Shown here: in pieces, positions 1 through 7,178 of the stretch
Numbering within the stretch: the stretch's first letter is position 1
Layout: each line of letters starts with the position of its first letter
Assembly: GCA_002315455.1 (NCBI GenBank)
Contig: DCGG01000041.1
Location: 3,698-20,869, forward strand
Reading direction: 5' to 3'
Origin: Lentisphaeria bacterium UBA1784
GTDB lineage: Bacteria > Verrucomicrobiota > Lentisphaeria > Victivallales > Victivallaceae
Length of the DNA stretch: 17,172 nucleotides
Position numbers and translations under genes: made by a program
Notes under the pieces: model-generated
What the model was told of the DNA's origin: nothing
What the model saw: only the letters and a program-made list of their open reading frames with translations
The model's database searches: none

Positions 1-96
1 GGCACCTGCACGATATCATTGCTTTCCCGACTACCGCGCTTCCGGTTGCCTGCTGTGCGGCAGATGGCACCTGCACGATATCATTGCTTTCCCGAC
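1..96. repeat. Pair of perfect 31-bp direct repeats with a 34-bp spacer
   Basis: The 31 bases at 1-31 (beginning GGCACCTGCACGATATC, ending CCCGAC) recur exactly at 66-96, separated by 34 unrelated bases, a period of 65. The sequence after each copy differs, so this is not a simple tandem duplication. No third copy begins at 131. The first copy starts at base 1, so the full repeat length and any further copies to the left cannot be seen. The period is not a multiple of three, and each copy is read in a different frame, which argues against a protein repeat. The repeat has a small internal dyad around GATATC. Length and spacing fit the end of a CRISPR array, but no cas gene is visible, so a dispersed intergenic repeat is equally possible. 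Confidence 0.85.
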
Positions 97-640
97 CGAT
101 GCCCCGTCACGCGGAGCGAAAATCCCCCCGGGAGGACCGCTGTATTCGACGTTCAGCCGCCCTCCGGAAGATCAGAGGAAAAGTTCTCAAGTGGCCCCGG
201 AATCGGGAGCACGGGTAAAAGATATCATCGGAACGGAAATTTTGCAAGTGGGGTTTTGTTTTTCACAGACAAATATCTTTCAGTGGAAGCAAAATTCTTG
301 AAGTTATTGACAACTTTCAGAATCATTGCGTATTTTCAAGGATTTATGCAATTTTTTACAAAAAAATGGCACTTTTTGAGACCTGTTTTCAAACTCCTTG
401 ATTGACGCGGAATTACGCCTTATTTCAGGGGGAAATGATAAATGCGGGAAAAATTTTTTCGACGAAATTCGGAGTTTTCATCGTAACTCTTTACACTTCT
501 GCGAAAGAGAGCGACTTACAACGAAAACAGCAATCATGATTATTTTTGCTGACAAGTTATTGACAACCTATTGCCATTTTCAGAATTGCCGCTTCATGGT
601 CCATCCGCCGCCGCCATGCGGGGGCAAAAAAACGGAAAAA
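97..640. other. Gene-free region, AT-rich from about 230 to 600
   Basis: No open frame here has a credible start and ribosome site. From about 97 to 200 the composition is GC-rich like the rest of the window, then it becomes clearly AT-rich, with runs of A and T, until the tail of the methyltransferase gene. Two segments share sequence: AAGTTATTGACAAC at 301-314 and 554-567, each followed by TTTCAGAAT (directly in the first case, after 10 extra bases in the second). A promoter-like pair lies at 307-336 on the plus strand. The region could be a leader or regulatory region for a gene left of the window, a decayed gene or a replication-related element; nothing decides between these. Confidence 0.6.
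307..336 (+). promoter_or_regulatory. Possible promoter in the AT-rich region
   Basis: A perfect -35 hexamer TTGACA (307-312) is followed after 18 bases by TATTTT (331-336). No gene can be assigned downstream. In such AT-rich DNA a chance match is quite possible. Confidence 0.3.
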
Positions 641-2347
641 TCACAATCCTGCGATCCGGATCTCCGCCGGACGAAGCGCATAGATCGCAAAGATCTCCTT
701 CTGGATCTCGGCATCGGCCTGCAGGTCTCCGGCAAGAATGCGCTCCACGGCCAGGGAAAGCCGCTGATCCTGCTCCGGCGTGATCTCCGGAAACGGCAAC
801 TCCTGCAGGCTCCCCTTCAGCACCTTCACCCCTCCGAAAAGCACGCGATAGTACCAGCGGAACAGCGCGGAATCCAAAAACGCCAGCACCGTCCGGATAC
901 TCATGCCGGGGATGGCAGGAATCAGGATGTTGACACTGTTGAGGCAGAGACTCCGGCTCGTGTCAAGGGCGAAGACCGGCTGGTCCGCGATGAAGCGGTA
1001 GAGCAGTTTTTCCGGCGCACGGTAATACTCCGGAGGGGCCGTCTGCTGAAACCGCTCCGGCGCAAAGCGAAGGTATTTCCGGGGAGCCTCCAACCGGTAT
1101 CGCCGCACCTCCTTCCCGGTGAAGATCGGCTCCCTTCCAGGTCCGGGAGCATCGGCAAGATACCGCGCATTGTCGCCGGTGACGATCCCCAGGGCAAAGC
1201 GGCTGCCCCGAAGATCGGAATGCTTCCGGGATTCAATCTTCTCCCGGAGGCGTTCTTCCCCGGGAGAGAGAAACACAAAACGCCGTTCCGGAGAACGCAA
1301 TATTCCGGAGAGAGCGATCCGCCGGGGTCCGCCCGTCCCGCGGACCAGAGAAAATCCGTTCTGCGGTTCCGCCTTCGTCGCCCGTAGCGCGAGATACCGG
1401 GTCATCACGCCGGAAAAAAGACGGTCGAAGCAGACGATCTTCTCAAGGCGGCACTGTTCCGTGAGAAAACTGCGGAACATCCGATGTTTTCTGACCGAGA
1501 GCATCGCCTCCGGAAAGAGAAACGCGATCTTTCCCTCCGGCAGGAGCTGATCCCAGGCCTTGAGAAAAAAGCGGGAGAAACTTTCCCGGTTCCCGTCCTT
1601 TTTCTCGCCGGATGCATCCGTTTCCGCCCCCCAGGGTGGATTGGTGGCGATCCACCGGAACCGCTGTTTCCGCAGGAGAACAGCCGCCTCCCCGGGAGAT
1701 CCCTCAAGGTAGTCACAGCAGAAAACGCGGGGCGAAAAATCCCGCGCCGGGAAACGGCAGAGCAAGTTGATCCGGGCGAGGAATACCGCCACCGGATCCA
1801 AATCACACCCCCAGAGCTGCTCCGGGTCCCTGCAGGGAATGGAGAGCAGGAAGGTCCCGCTTCCGCAGCAGGGGTCCAGAAGGGCTTCGCCGGAACGCAG
1901 TTCCCAGCCGGCGAGCATCCGTTCCGCCACACCGGAGGGTGTGTAATAGGAGCCGAGGCGGTTCTTCTCCCCTTCCGGCAGCAGGAACTGATAGACGATC
2001 CCCAGCAGATCCCTCTCCCCGGAAGGGGGTTCCGGAATGGGGATGGGGGCCTCGGGTCCATAGCCGAAACCGCACAGGATCTCCTGCACTCCCGGACGCG
2101 AGAGAATGCCGGCCCGCGCAAGAAGCCTCTCCGCCACGGTCCAAAGCACGGCTTCCCGGGAACATCCACCCTCCCCGCAAAGCGGGAGCAACCGTTTCAG
2201 AAACGGAATAGTCTCCCGGCAGGTAATGGATTCCGCCGGAACGATCAGCTGACGGGAACGGCTTTTGTTGGCCCGGTGCAACAGCCGGTCTTCGGCAGAA
2301 GTCCCCAATCGTTTCCAATTTCTTTCCGTTGCCTGCGAGATCGCCAT
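641..2347 (-). CDS. Orphan TaqI-type adenine-specific DNA methyltransferase (Eco57I/TaqI family)
   Basis: This 568-residue protein transfers a methyl group from S-adenosylmethionine to an adenine in DNA. Visible motifs are GSYYTP (about 132-137, motif X region), DPCCGSGTF (158-166, SAM-binding motif I) and NPPW (236-239, catalytic motif IV of N6-adenine enzymes). The C-terminal part from about 380 (GIVTGDN, then the EPIFTGKEV and NILIPAIPGMS blocks, then LPFPE) matches the TaqI-like specificity domain that reads the target sequence. The first 40 residues (SQATERNWKRL, then HRANKSRSR) look like a small helix-turn-helix module. No nuclease domain is fused, and no endonuclease gene lies beside it, so it appears to be a solitary methyltransferase unless a partner lies outside the window. 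The ATG at 2347 has AGGAA just upstream, with rather short spacing. Family assignment is firm; target sequence and role (defence, epigenetic or mobile) are unknown. Confidence 0.9.
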   Translation of the reverse strand: MAISQATERNWKRLGTSAEDRLLHRANKSRSRQLIVPAESITCRETIPFLKRLLPLCGEGGCSREAVLWTVAERLLARAGILSRPGVQEILCGFGYGPEAPIPIPEPPSGERDLLGIVYQFLLPEGEKNRLGSYYTPSGVAERMLAGWELRSGEALLDPCCGSGTFLLSIPCRDPEQLWGCDLDPVAVFLARINLLCRFPARDFSPRVFCCDYLEGSPGEAAVLLRKQRFRWIATNPPWGAETDASGEKKDGNRESFSRFFLKAWDQLLPEGKIAFLFPEAMLSVRKHRMFRSFLTEQCRLEKIVCFDRLFSGVMTRYLALRATKAEPQNGFSLVRGTGGPRRIALSGILRSPERRFVFLSPGEERLREKIESRKHSDLRGSRFALGIVTGDNARYLADAPGPGREPIFTGKEVRRYRLEAPRKYLRFAPERFQQTAPPEYYRAPEKLLYRFIADQPVFALDTSRSLCLNSVNILIPAIPGMSIRTVLAFLDSALFRWYYRVLFGGVKVLKGSLQELPFPEITPEQDQRLSLAVERILAGDLQADAEIQKEIFAIYALRPAEIRIAGL

Positions 2348-2374
2348 TTTTCCTGCCGCGGTTCTGCCGCGCGG

Positions 2375-2404
2375 TTGACAGCGGGGAGAACCGGATTATA
2401 TTAT
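2375..2404 (+). promoter_or_regulatory. Promoter of the 67-aa small protein gene
   Basis: A perfect TTGACA (2375-2380) is followed by TATATT (2397-2402, 16-base spacer) or TATTAT (2399-2404, 18-base spacer). The expected start, near 2410, is about 27 bases before the ATG at 2438. It overlaps the minus-strand methyltransferase promoter. Confidence 0.65.
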
Positions 2405-2424
2405 AGTTAACAAACGTCCCACAA
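2395..2424 (-). promoter_or_regulatory. Promoter of the DNA methyltransferase gene
   Basis: On the minus strand two overlapping perfect TATAAT boxes are present (2400-2405 and 2395-2400). A weak -35, TTGTGG (2419-2424), lies 18 bases before the second box. Transcription would start about 40 bases upstream of the methyltransferase ATG. The same bases form the -10 of the divergent plus-strand promoter. Confidence 0.5.
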
Positions 2425-2437
2425 CGGGAAACACCTC

Positions 2438-2641
2438 ATGACCGACTTGAAAAACACGTCCGACATTCCGGACGAACTCTCCGGCGCAGACGGCAAGAAG
2501 CGGCAGCTTTTCGACCGTCAGAAGGCCCTTCTGGACACCTTCCTCGGGACCGGAGCCATCACGCCCGCGCAGTACCGGAAAAGCCTCACCTGCCTTGCGG
2601 AAAAGATGGGATTCCCCCTTCCCGGACCGCTTCCGGAATGA
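2438..2641 (+). CDS. Small SHOCT-like protein of unknown function (67 aa)
   Basis: The protein has 67 residues, is soluble and charged, and has no signal peptide or membrane segment. Its C-terminal half (QKALLDTFLGTGAITPAQY, then RKSLTCLAEKMG) has the pattern of a SHOCT-like short helical domain: a helix, a G-x-I-T turn, then an acceptor helix ending in a hydrophobic-Lys pattern. From memory, comparable tiny proteins are common in gut bacteria, but I know of no assigned function. The gene has its own strong promoter and a GGGAAA ribosome site about 8 bases before the ATG, which makes it more credible than a chance frame. It is divergent from the DNA methyltransferase and ends 10 bases before the convergent RNA methyltransferase gene. 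Confidence 0.7.
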   Translation: MTDLKNTSDIPDELSGADGKKRQLFDRQKALLDTFLGTGAITPAQYRKSLTCLAEKMGFPLPGPLPE

Positions 2642-2651
2642 GTTCCGCCCG

Positions 2652-3959
2652 TCAGCGGCGGGCACTCACCTTTTCTTCCGGCGGGCACAGGATCGCCAGC
2701 ACCTCCAGATTCAGCGTTCCGGGGAAGAAATCGAAGGGCTGGATCGCTTCCGCTTTGCATCCGTTGGAGCAGTAGAGTTTCAGCGTCGCCGGGATCTCGT
2801 CCACGCCGCAGAAGACATGGGCGATCCGCCGGGGCCGCCGGGCGATCAACGTCTCCAGTACCCCGGGGGCAGTCCCGTGGCGGGGCGGATCCAACAGGAC
2901 AAGTTCCCGCTCCTTCCGGGGCGGAGGCAGAGCCTCCCGCAGGAAGTCCCTGTCGATGGCGCCGGTCCGGAATGAGATCTCCTGCCGGGGATAGTGATAA
3001 GCGGCGTTTCCACGGGCGGCAGCGACCGCCTCGGCGGAGAGTTCCGCACCCCAGACGTTCCGCACCTTCGGCGCCAGCAGAAGCGACCAAAGACCGTATC
3101 CGCAGTAGAGGTCCAGCAGTTGATCGTGTTCCCCGGGGGAGAGTTTCTCCTCCAGCACCTTTGCGAAAACGGGCAGGACCGACTCGTTGATCTGGGAGAA
3201 GCCTGTGGGCGGATAGAGGAACTTCTTCGGCTCCGGGCAAAGCAGCCGCAGGGCCAGCTGTTCCGGTCCGAAAAGATGCTTCCAACCGAGTTTCCCGGCG
3301 GGACGCTCCGCCTCAAGATAGTAATCCGATCCGGTCTCGTCCACGTAAAGGAAGGCGCTCCGAACCGACGGGATCTCCGCGCTCACCGCTTCCGCGATGG
3401 ACCGCAGCCCCCGGACGATTCCGGCAGAGAGACGGCGGACGTTCAGGATCAGCGTGCGATCGCTTCCCGCGCCCCGGACGATGCAGTAGTTGGCGCTCTG
3501 CGCCGCCTCCCGGAACCGGGGAAGTGCCAGCCGTTCCTGGACCATGCGGTAGATTGCCATGTGTTCCGGAGGTTCCAGAAGCGAGGGTTCCACCGGCTCC
3601 CTGCCGGGGACCCGTCCCCAGTGCAGCCAGACGTTGCCGTTGCGGAAGGTGATCCGCCGCTTGCCGGTGGTCCGGTACGCGCGGGAGACCGGGGCGGGAA
3701 CGATCGCCGCCGGCGCGGGAAGTCCAGCCGGAAGGGTCTCCTTCAGATAGGAGTTCAGGGCCTGACCCTTGAGTTTCAGTTCCTCTGCGTAGGGCAGTCC
3801 GGCCAGTGCCTCCGGTGCGGAAAGGTTCAGTTTCTCCCCGGCGAAATTGGCGGGATAGAAGGAGAAGAAGGATGGGGTATTCTCCCCGTTTTCAGGAGGT
3901 TTCCGGACACTCCGGCGATCCGGAGCGGCGGTGTTTTTCTTGGCAGGAACGGCTCTCAT
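2652..3959 (-). CDS. RlmD/TrmA-like RNA (uracil-5-)-methyltransferase
   Basis: This 435-residue class I SAM-dependent enzyme most likely methylates C5 of a uridine in rRNA or tRNA. The FSQIN block (254-258) and SAM motif I, DLYCGYG (283-289), are visible. DPPRHG (357-362) is the family's DPPR motif. Cys384 in VFCGVDEI sits where the catalytic SCNP cysteine normally lies, and Glu419, after PFDFFPGT, is at the position of the general base. It lacks the cysteines for an N-terminal iron-sulfur cluster and has no obvious TRAM RNA-binding domain; its first 40 residues are basic and probably disordered. The loop after the catalytic cysteine (GVDEI instead of NP) is unusual. The ATG at 3959 has GAGGA six bases upstream. 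Family is well supported; the exact target position is not known. Confidence 0.82.
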   Translation of the reverse strand: MRAVPAKKNTAAPDRRSVRKPPENGENTPSFFSFYPANFAGEKLNLSAPEALAGLPYAEELKLKGQALNSYLKETLPAGLPAPAAIVPAPVSRAYRTTGKRRITFRNGNVWLHWGRVPGREPVEPSLLEPPEHMAIYRMVQERLALPRFREAAQSANYCIVRGAGSDRTLILNVRRLSAGIVRGLRSIAEAVSAEIPSVRSAFLYVDETGSDYYLEAERPAGKLGWKHLFGPEQLALRLLCPEPKKFLYPPTGFSQINESVLPVFAKVLEEKLSPGEHDQLLDLYCGYGLWSLLLAPKVRNVWGAELSAEAVAAARGNAAYHYPRQEISFRTGAIDRDFLREALPPPRKERELVLLDPPRHGTAPGVLETLIARRPRRIAHVFCGVDEIPATLKLYCSNGCKAEAIQPFDFFPGTLNLEVLAILCPPEEKVSARR

Positions 3960-4006
3960 GCAAGTCCTCGCGTTATCGTTTTTTTCATCCGATCGTACAT
4001 CCGCTT

Positions 4007-4034
4007 AATGTAACCCATCCCCGCAGAAATGCAA
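4007..4034 (-). promoter_or_regulatory. Probable promoter of the RNA methyltransferase gene
   Basis: On the minus strand TTGCAT (4029-4034) is followed after 16 bases by TACATT (4007-4012). It lies about 50 bases upstream of the ATG at 3959, in the divergent intergenic region shared with the esterase gene. Confidence 0.4.
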
Positions 4035-4115
4035 GAACCCGTCGCAAAAAAGAACGCAGCCGCCTGCGTGTCAGTACCGGTCAGCATGCGGGAAACGGAA
4101 AAGAGAGAGCCTCCC

Positions 4116-4144
4116 TTGCATTTCCCGGGGAAAGGCAGTATATT
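4116..4144 (+). promoter_or_regulatory. Promoter of the GxDLY/SGNH esterase gene
   Basis: TTGCAT (4116-4121) is followed after 17 bases by TATATT (4139-4144). The predicted start is about 35-40 bases before the ATG at 4189. The -35 is weak, but the -10 is the same hexamer seen at other promoters in this window. Confidence 0.5.
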
Positions 4145-4188
4145 TGCTTCCATCCCGTAATTTTCAACCTGTTCAGGAGATATGCCAG

Positions 4189-5313
4189 ATGAAAAAGATG
4201 CTTTCCTTCCTTCTGTCCGCAGAAACGGCCTTGTTCGCCGCCGCCGCGCCTCAACTTGATTCCAACGAGAAGTGGGACGCGAACTTTGTGAACAAGCCCA
4301 TCGAAGACCTGAAGTTTGAGTATCATGAAGCGCTTCACCATCCCGAGACCTTCCTCCTCACCGGCTTCTGCGAACGGCCCGCCGGCGAAACCATCAACCG
4401 CATTCCCTCCGATCTGAAGGTCCCCGACGTCAGTGCCGGAGTGGTCTGGGAAGCCAATCAGACCGCCGGCGGAGCCATCCGCTTCAGCACGGATTCCCCG
4501 GTCATCGTCCTCCGCGCAAACATCAAGCACTACGCAGGCTTCCGCAACAACTTCGACTTCTATCAGTTGAAGGGCAAAAATTACCAGTTCGAAAAAATGC
4601 TTCAGGCCTCGAAGTCGCAACTGCGGACCGGCAAGATCGACAACTCCATCTACGACAAAAGGAAACTCGGCAGAGCCATGCGCTCCTTCCAGTTGAACTT
4701 CCCCGTCTACAACGGCGTGAAGTCTCTGGAGATCGGCATCCTCCCCGGTTACAGTTTCGGCAAACCCGCTCCCTACAGTTATGAAAAACCCATCATCTTC
4801 TACGGATCCAGCATCACGCAGGGCGCGGCCTCGTCCCGTCCCGGAAGCACCTACTGCAGTCTCCTCTGCATGGCACTGGATGCGCCGCAGCACAATCTCG
4901 GCTTCTCCGGACAGGCAAAGGGCGAGATCGCCTTTGCCCGCGCCATCGGCAAAATGCCCGCCACAGCACTGGTCTATGACTACGATTACAATGCCCCCAC
5001 TGCGGAATTTCTGGCCAAGACCCACGAGCCTTTCTTCCTCGCCATCCGGGAAGCCCAGCCGGAACTGCCCATCATCATGATCTCCCGCTGCAGCGGTTTC
5101 AGCAACGAGCGGACCGCCGTCATCCGGCGCACTTACGAAAACGCCGTCAAGAGAGGCGATAAGCACGTCTATTTCATCGAGGGAGCGGAATTCTTCCGGG
5201 AACCGGGCGTGGACGTCTGCACCTATGACCGCTGTCATCCCAACGATCTCGGATTCTATCTGATGTACAAGCGGGTCCTCCCGGTGCTGAAGGAGGCCAT
5301 CGGTCACAAATAG
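4189..5313 (+). CDS. Secreted SGNH/GDSL esterase with N-terminal GxDLY domain
   Basis: This 374-residue protein has a signal peptide at about 1-20 (MKKMLSFLLS, ending in an alanine run). Residues about 75-180 look like the beta-sandwich GxDLY domain (FSTDSPVIVLRA, then NNFDFYQ) that often precedes this esterase type. The SGNH hydrolase domain follows, with YGSSITQG at 205-212 (likely nucleophile Ser208) and YDRCHPND with Asp347 and His350 as the other catalytic residues. It probably removes acetyl or other acyl groups from polysaccharides outside the cytoplasm; the substrate is not evident. The start is set by AGGAGA at 4175-4180, eight bases before the ATG; an in-frame upstream start at 4144 overlaps the promoter and was discarded. 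The 3' end overlaps the convergent PBP2 gene by 10 bases. Confidence 0.87.
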   Translation: MKKMLSFLLSAETALFAAAAPQLDSNEKWDANFVNKPIEDLKFEYHEALHHPETFLLTGFCERPAGETINRIPSDLKVPDVSAGVVWEANQTAGGAIRFSTDSPVIVLRANIKHYAGFRNNFDFYQLKGKNYQFEKMLQASKSQLRTGKIDNSIYDKRKLGRAMRSFQLNFPVYNGVKSLEIGILPGYSFGKPAPYSYEKPIIFYGSSITQGAASSRPGSTYCSLLCMALDAPQHNLGFSGQAKGEIAFARAIGKMPATALVYDYDYNAPTAEFLAKTHEPFFLAIREAQPELPIIMISRCSGFSNERTAVIRRTYENAVKRGDKHVYFIEGAEFFREPGVDVCTYDRCHPNDLGFYLMYKRVLPVLKEAIGHK

Positions 5314-7178
5314 ACCGGTCCCGGCTGCGGACCTTCCAGCAACCAGCGGCGGAGAAACTCCGCCACCACGGGAGCGCAGGTAGTGCCGCCGGAGTGACCG
5401 TCCTCAACGATCAGCGCCACGGCGACCCTGCGCTTTTTGTATTGCGTGTGGGCGATGAACCAGGTGTTCTTGCGCAACGCGTTTTTCGCGCCCACTTCGG
5501 CGGTGCCGGTCTTACCGCAGACGATCAGACCATCCACCCGGCCGTTCCGGCCGGAGCCGGTGGGGGATTCCACCACGCCCTGCATGGCGTCCCGGATCAG
5601 CGCCAGAGAAGCCGCCGAAGCCGCAAGATGCCCAGCCGTCTCCGGAGTCCGCTGGAACAAGGTGGTCCCGGAGGAATCCACTACCCGGTCCACCACGTGA
5701 GGCCGCCACAGAATGCCGCCGTTGCTCAGCGCGGCACAGTAGAGCGCCGCCTGCAGAGGAGTGACGGAAATGATCCCCTGCCCCATGGAGAGAAGCCCGG
5801 TATCATAGCGGTTCCAGCGGGATTTGTAGTGCTTCCGCTTGAAATCGTCGCTGGGAAACACGCCGACGCTCTCCGGCACCTCCACTCCGGTCTTGCGGCC
5901 GAATCCAGCAGAATCAAGCACCTTCGCCAGAGGCGGAAATCCCTCCTTCAGCGCCATTTCGATCACGTAACAGTTGCAGGACCAGATGATGGCGTGGGGC
6001 ATATCCACCGCCCCGTGCCCGCCCCGCCGGTAAGCCGCACAGCGGATCACCGCGTTCCCGATGGCGACTCCACCATCGCAGAGGACCTGCTCGCCGGGAT
6101 GGACTCCGCAGTTGAGGTAAGCCAGCGCGGAGAGGGGCTTCACAATGCTCCCCGGAGTATAACTCCCCCGGAAAGCCCGGTCCCGCAAGGGTCCCTCCGG
6201 ATCAGCCTTCAAGGCCCGGTAGTACTCCGGAGAGAGCCGGGGAACGAAGCGGCGCAGATCGTATCCGGGACGGGAGACCGCCGCCAACACGTCGCCGTTG
6301 TCGGCATCCACCGCCACAAGCGCGCCCCGGTATCCCCGGAGAAGTTCCTCGCCGATGGTCTGTGCGCGGCTGTCCAGAGTCAGCACCACGTTGTTGCCAT
6401 GGATCGGTTCGATCTTCTCAATGAGGTTCTGATGGATGTATCCGAGGTAATCGACCTGTGCAAGCGAATATCCCGGTTTTCCCCTCAAGCCCAGCACGCC
6501 GGAATCCTCATCCCCCGGCAGGGTGTCGAAGGCCTTCTCGATCCCGGAGCGTCCGACCTGATCCGGGAGGTAGTAGAAGAACTCGCCCCGGTCGTCCGCA
6601 GCCCGGGGATCATCGGAGCGGGTGTAGCCGATCAGCCACGAAGCCATGGTGCCCCGGGGATAATCCCGAACGCTTCCAAGCTGAAGGTCCGCCCCCCGGA
6701 GTTTCCGCATGACTTCCGCGGCGCGGGCGGCCTCCTGCGGCGTCAGGTCCTCGAAGACCGTGAGCGGCAATCCCGGTCGGTTGTTCAGGTGGCGGATCAA
6801 TTGTGCTCTGGTCAACCCGGAAGGTCGTCCGATGGCCGCGGCAAGTTTCCGTTCGGCTTCCAGCATGTGATCGATGGAACGCTTCCGCCGGCGCTGGCGC
6901 ATCTCCTCCGGATAGAAGACCAGGTCCCGTTTGAGTCGGTTGTCGGCAAGCACCATCAGGTCCCGGGTGAAGATCTTTCCCCGCATGGCGGGGATCCGGA
7001 TCCGGCGGATCGACTGACGCAGAATGCGGTCGTCACTCTCCTGATTCAAGCGGATCTGCTGGAGAAAGAGCGCGATCAGCAGCGCCGCAAAGCCGATCAG
7101 CAGGAATCCGCCCAGAACGCAGATGCGGATTCGGCAGGCGTCCACCAGCCGATGGTCTTCCTGTACGCGGCGGCTCAT
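5304..7178 (-). CDS. mrdA: Penicillin-binding protein 2, peptidoglycan transpeptidase for cell elongation
   Basis: This 624-residue class B penicillin-binding protein cross-links peptidoglycan during side-wall growth. It has a single membrane segment at about 17-40, then a dimerisation domain (RIPAMRGKIFTRD). The transpeptidase domain carries SIVK (344-347, active-site Ser344), SCN (400-402) and KTG (556-558). The start at 7178 is chosen because its ATG overlaps the mreD stop as ATGA and has GGGAGG eight bases upstream; a longer frame from 7208 would overlap mreD more deeply. It follows mreC and mreD, the classic elongasome order, but no rodA follows, and the gene instead runs tail to tail into the esterase gene. 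Confidence 0.96.
   Translation of the reverse strand: MSRRVQEDHRLVDACRIRICVLGGFLLIGFAALLIALFLQQIRLNQESDDRILRQSIRRIRIPAMRGKIFTRDLMVLADNRLKRDLVFYPEEMRQRRRKRSIDHMLEAERKLAAAIGRPSGLTRAQLIRHLNNRPGLPLTVFEDLTPQEAARAAEVMRKLRGADLQLGSVRDYPRGTMASWLIGYTRSDDPRAADDRGEFFYYLPDQVGRSGIEKAFDTLPGDEDSGVLGLRGKPGYSLAQVDYLGYIHQNLIEKIEPIHGNNVVLTLDSRAQTIGEELLRGYRGALVAVDADNGDVLAAVSRPGYDLRRFVPRLSPEYYRALKADPEGPLRDRAFRGSYTPGSIVKPLSALAYLNCGVHPGEQVLCDGGVAIGNAVIRCAAYRRGGHGAVDMPHAIIWSCNCYVIEMALKEGFPPLAKVLDSAGFGRKTGVEVPESVGVFPSDDFKRKHYKSRWNRYDTGLLSMGQGIISVTPLQAALYCAALSNGGILWRPHVVDRVVDSSGTTLFQRTPETAGHLAASAASLALIRDAMQGVVESPTGSGRNGRVDGLIVCGKTGTAEVGAKNALRKNTWFIAHTQYKKRRVAVALIVEDGHSGGTTCAPVVAEFLRRWLLEGPQPGPVYL

Noticed and set aside
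435..539. 34-aa open frame on the plus strand (MINAGKIF start) after AGGGGGAA, in the AT-rich region
   Set aside because: The ribosome-site-like bases are only about two bases from the ATG, and the composition looks like the AT-rich background.
230..600. Replication origin
   Set aside because: DnaA-box-like words are present, but each has a mismatch, and no dnaA, dnaN, gidA or rpmH gene is nearby; kept only as a low-level possibility in the findings.
3956..4153. 65-aa minus-strand frame whose stop overlaps the RNA methyltransferase start as ATGA
   Set aside because: It spans the likely RNA methyltransferase promoter and both divergent leaders, has no ribosome site, and its composition is unlike a protein; the overlap appears to be chance.
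4081..5307. 408-aa minus-strand frame opposite the GxDLY/SGNH esterase
   Set aside because: The plus-strand frame has a signal peptide, a ribosome site and intact catalytic motifs; the opposite frame shows only a Val/Asp/Gly-rich shadow composition.
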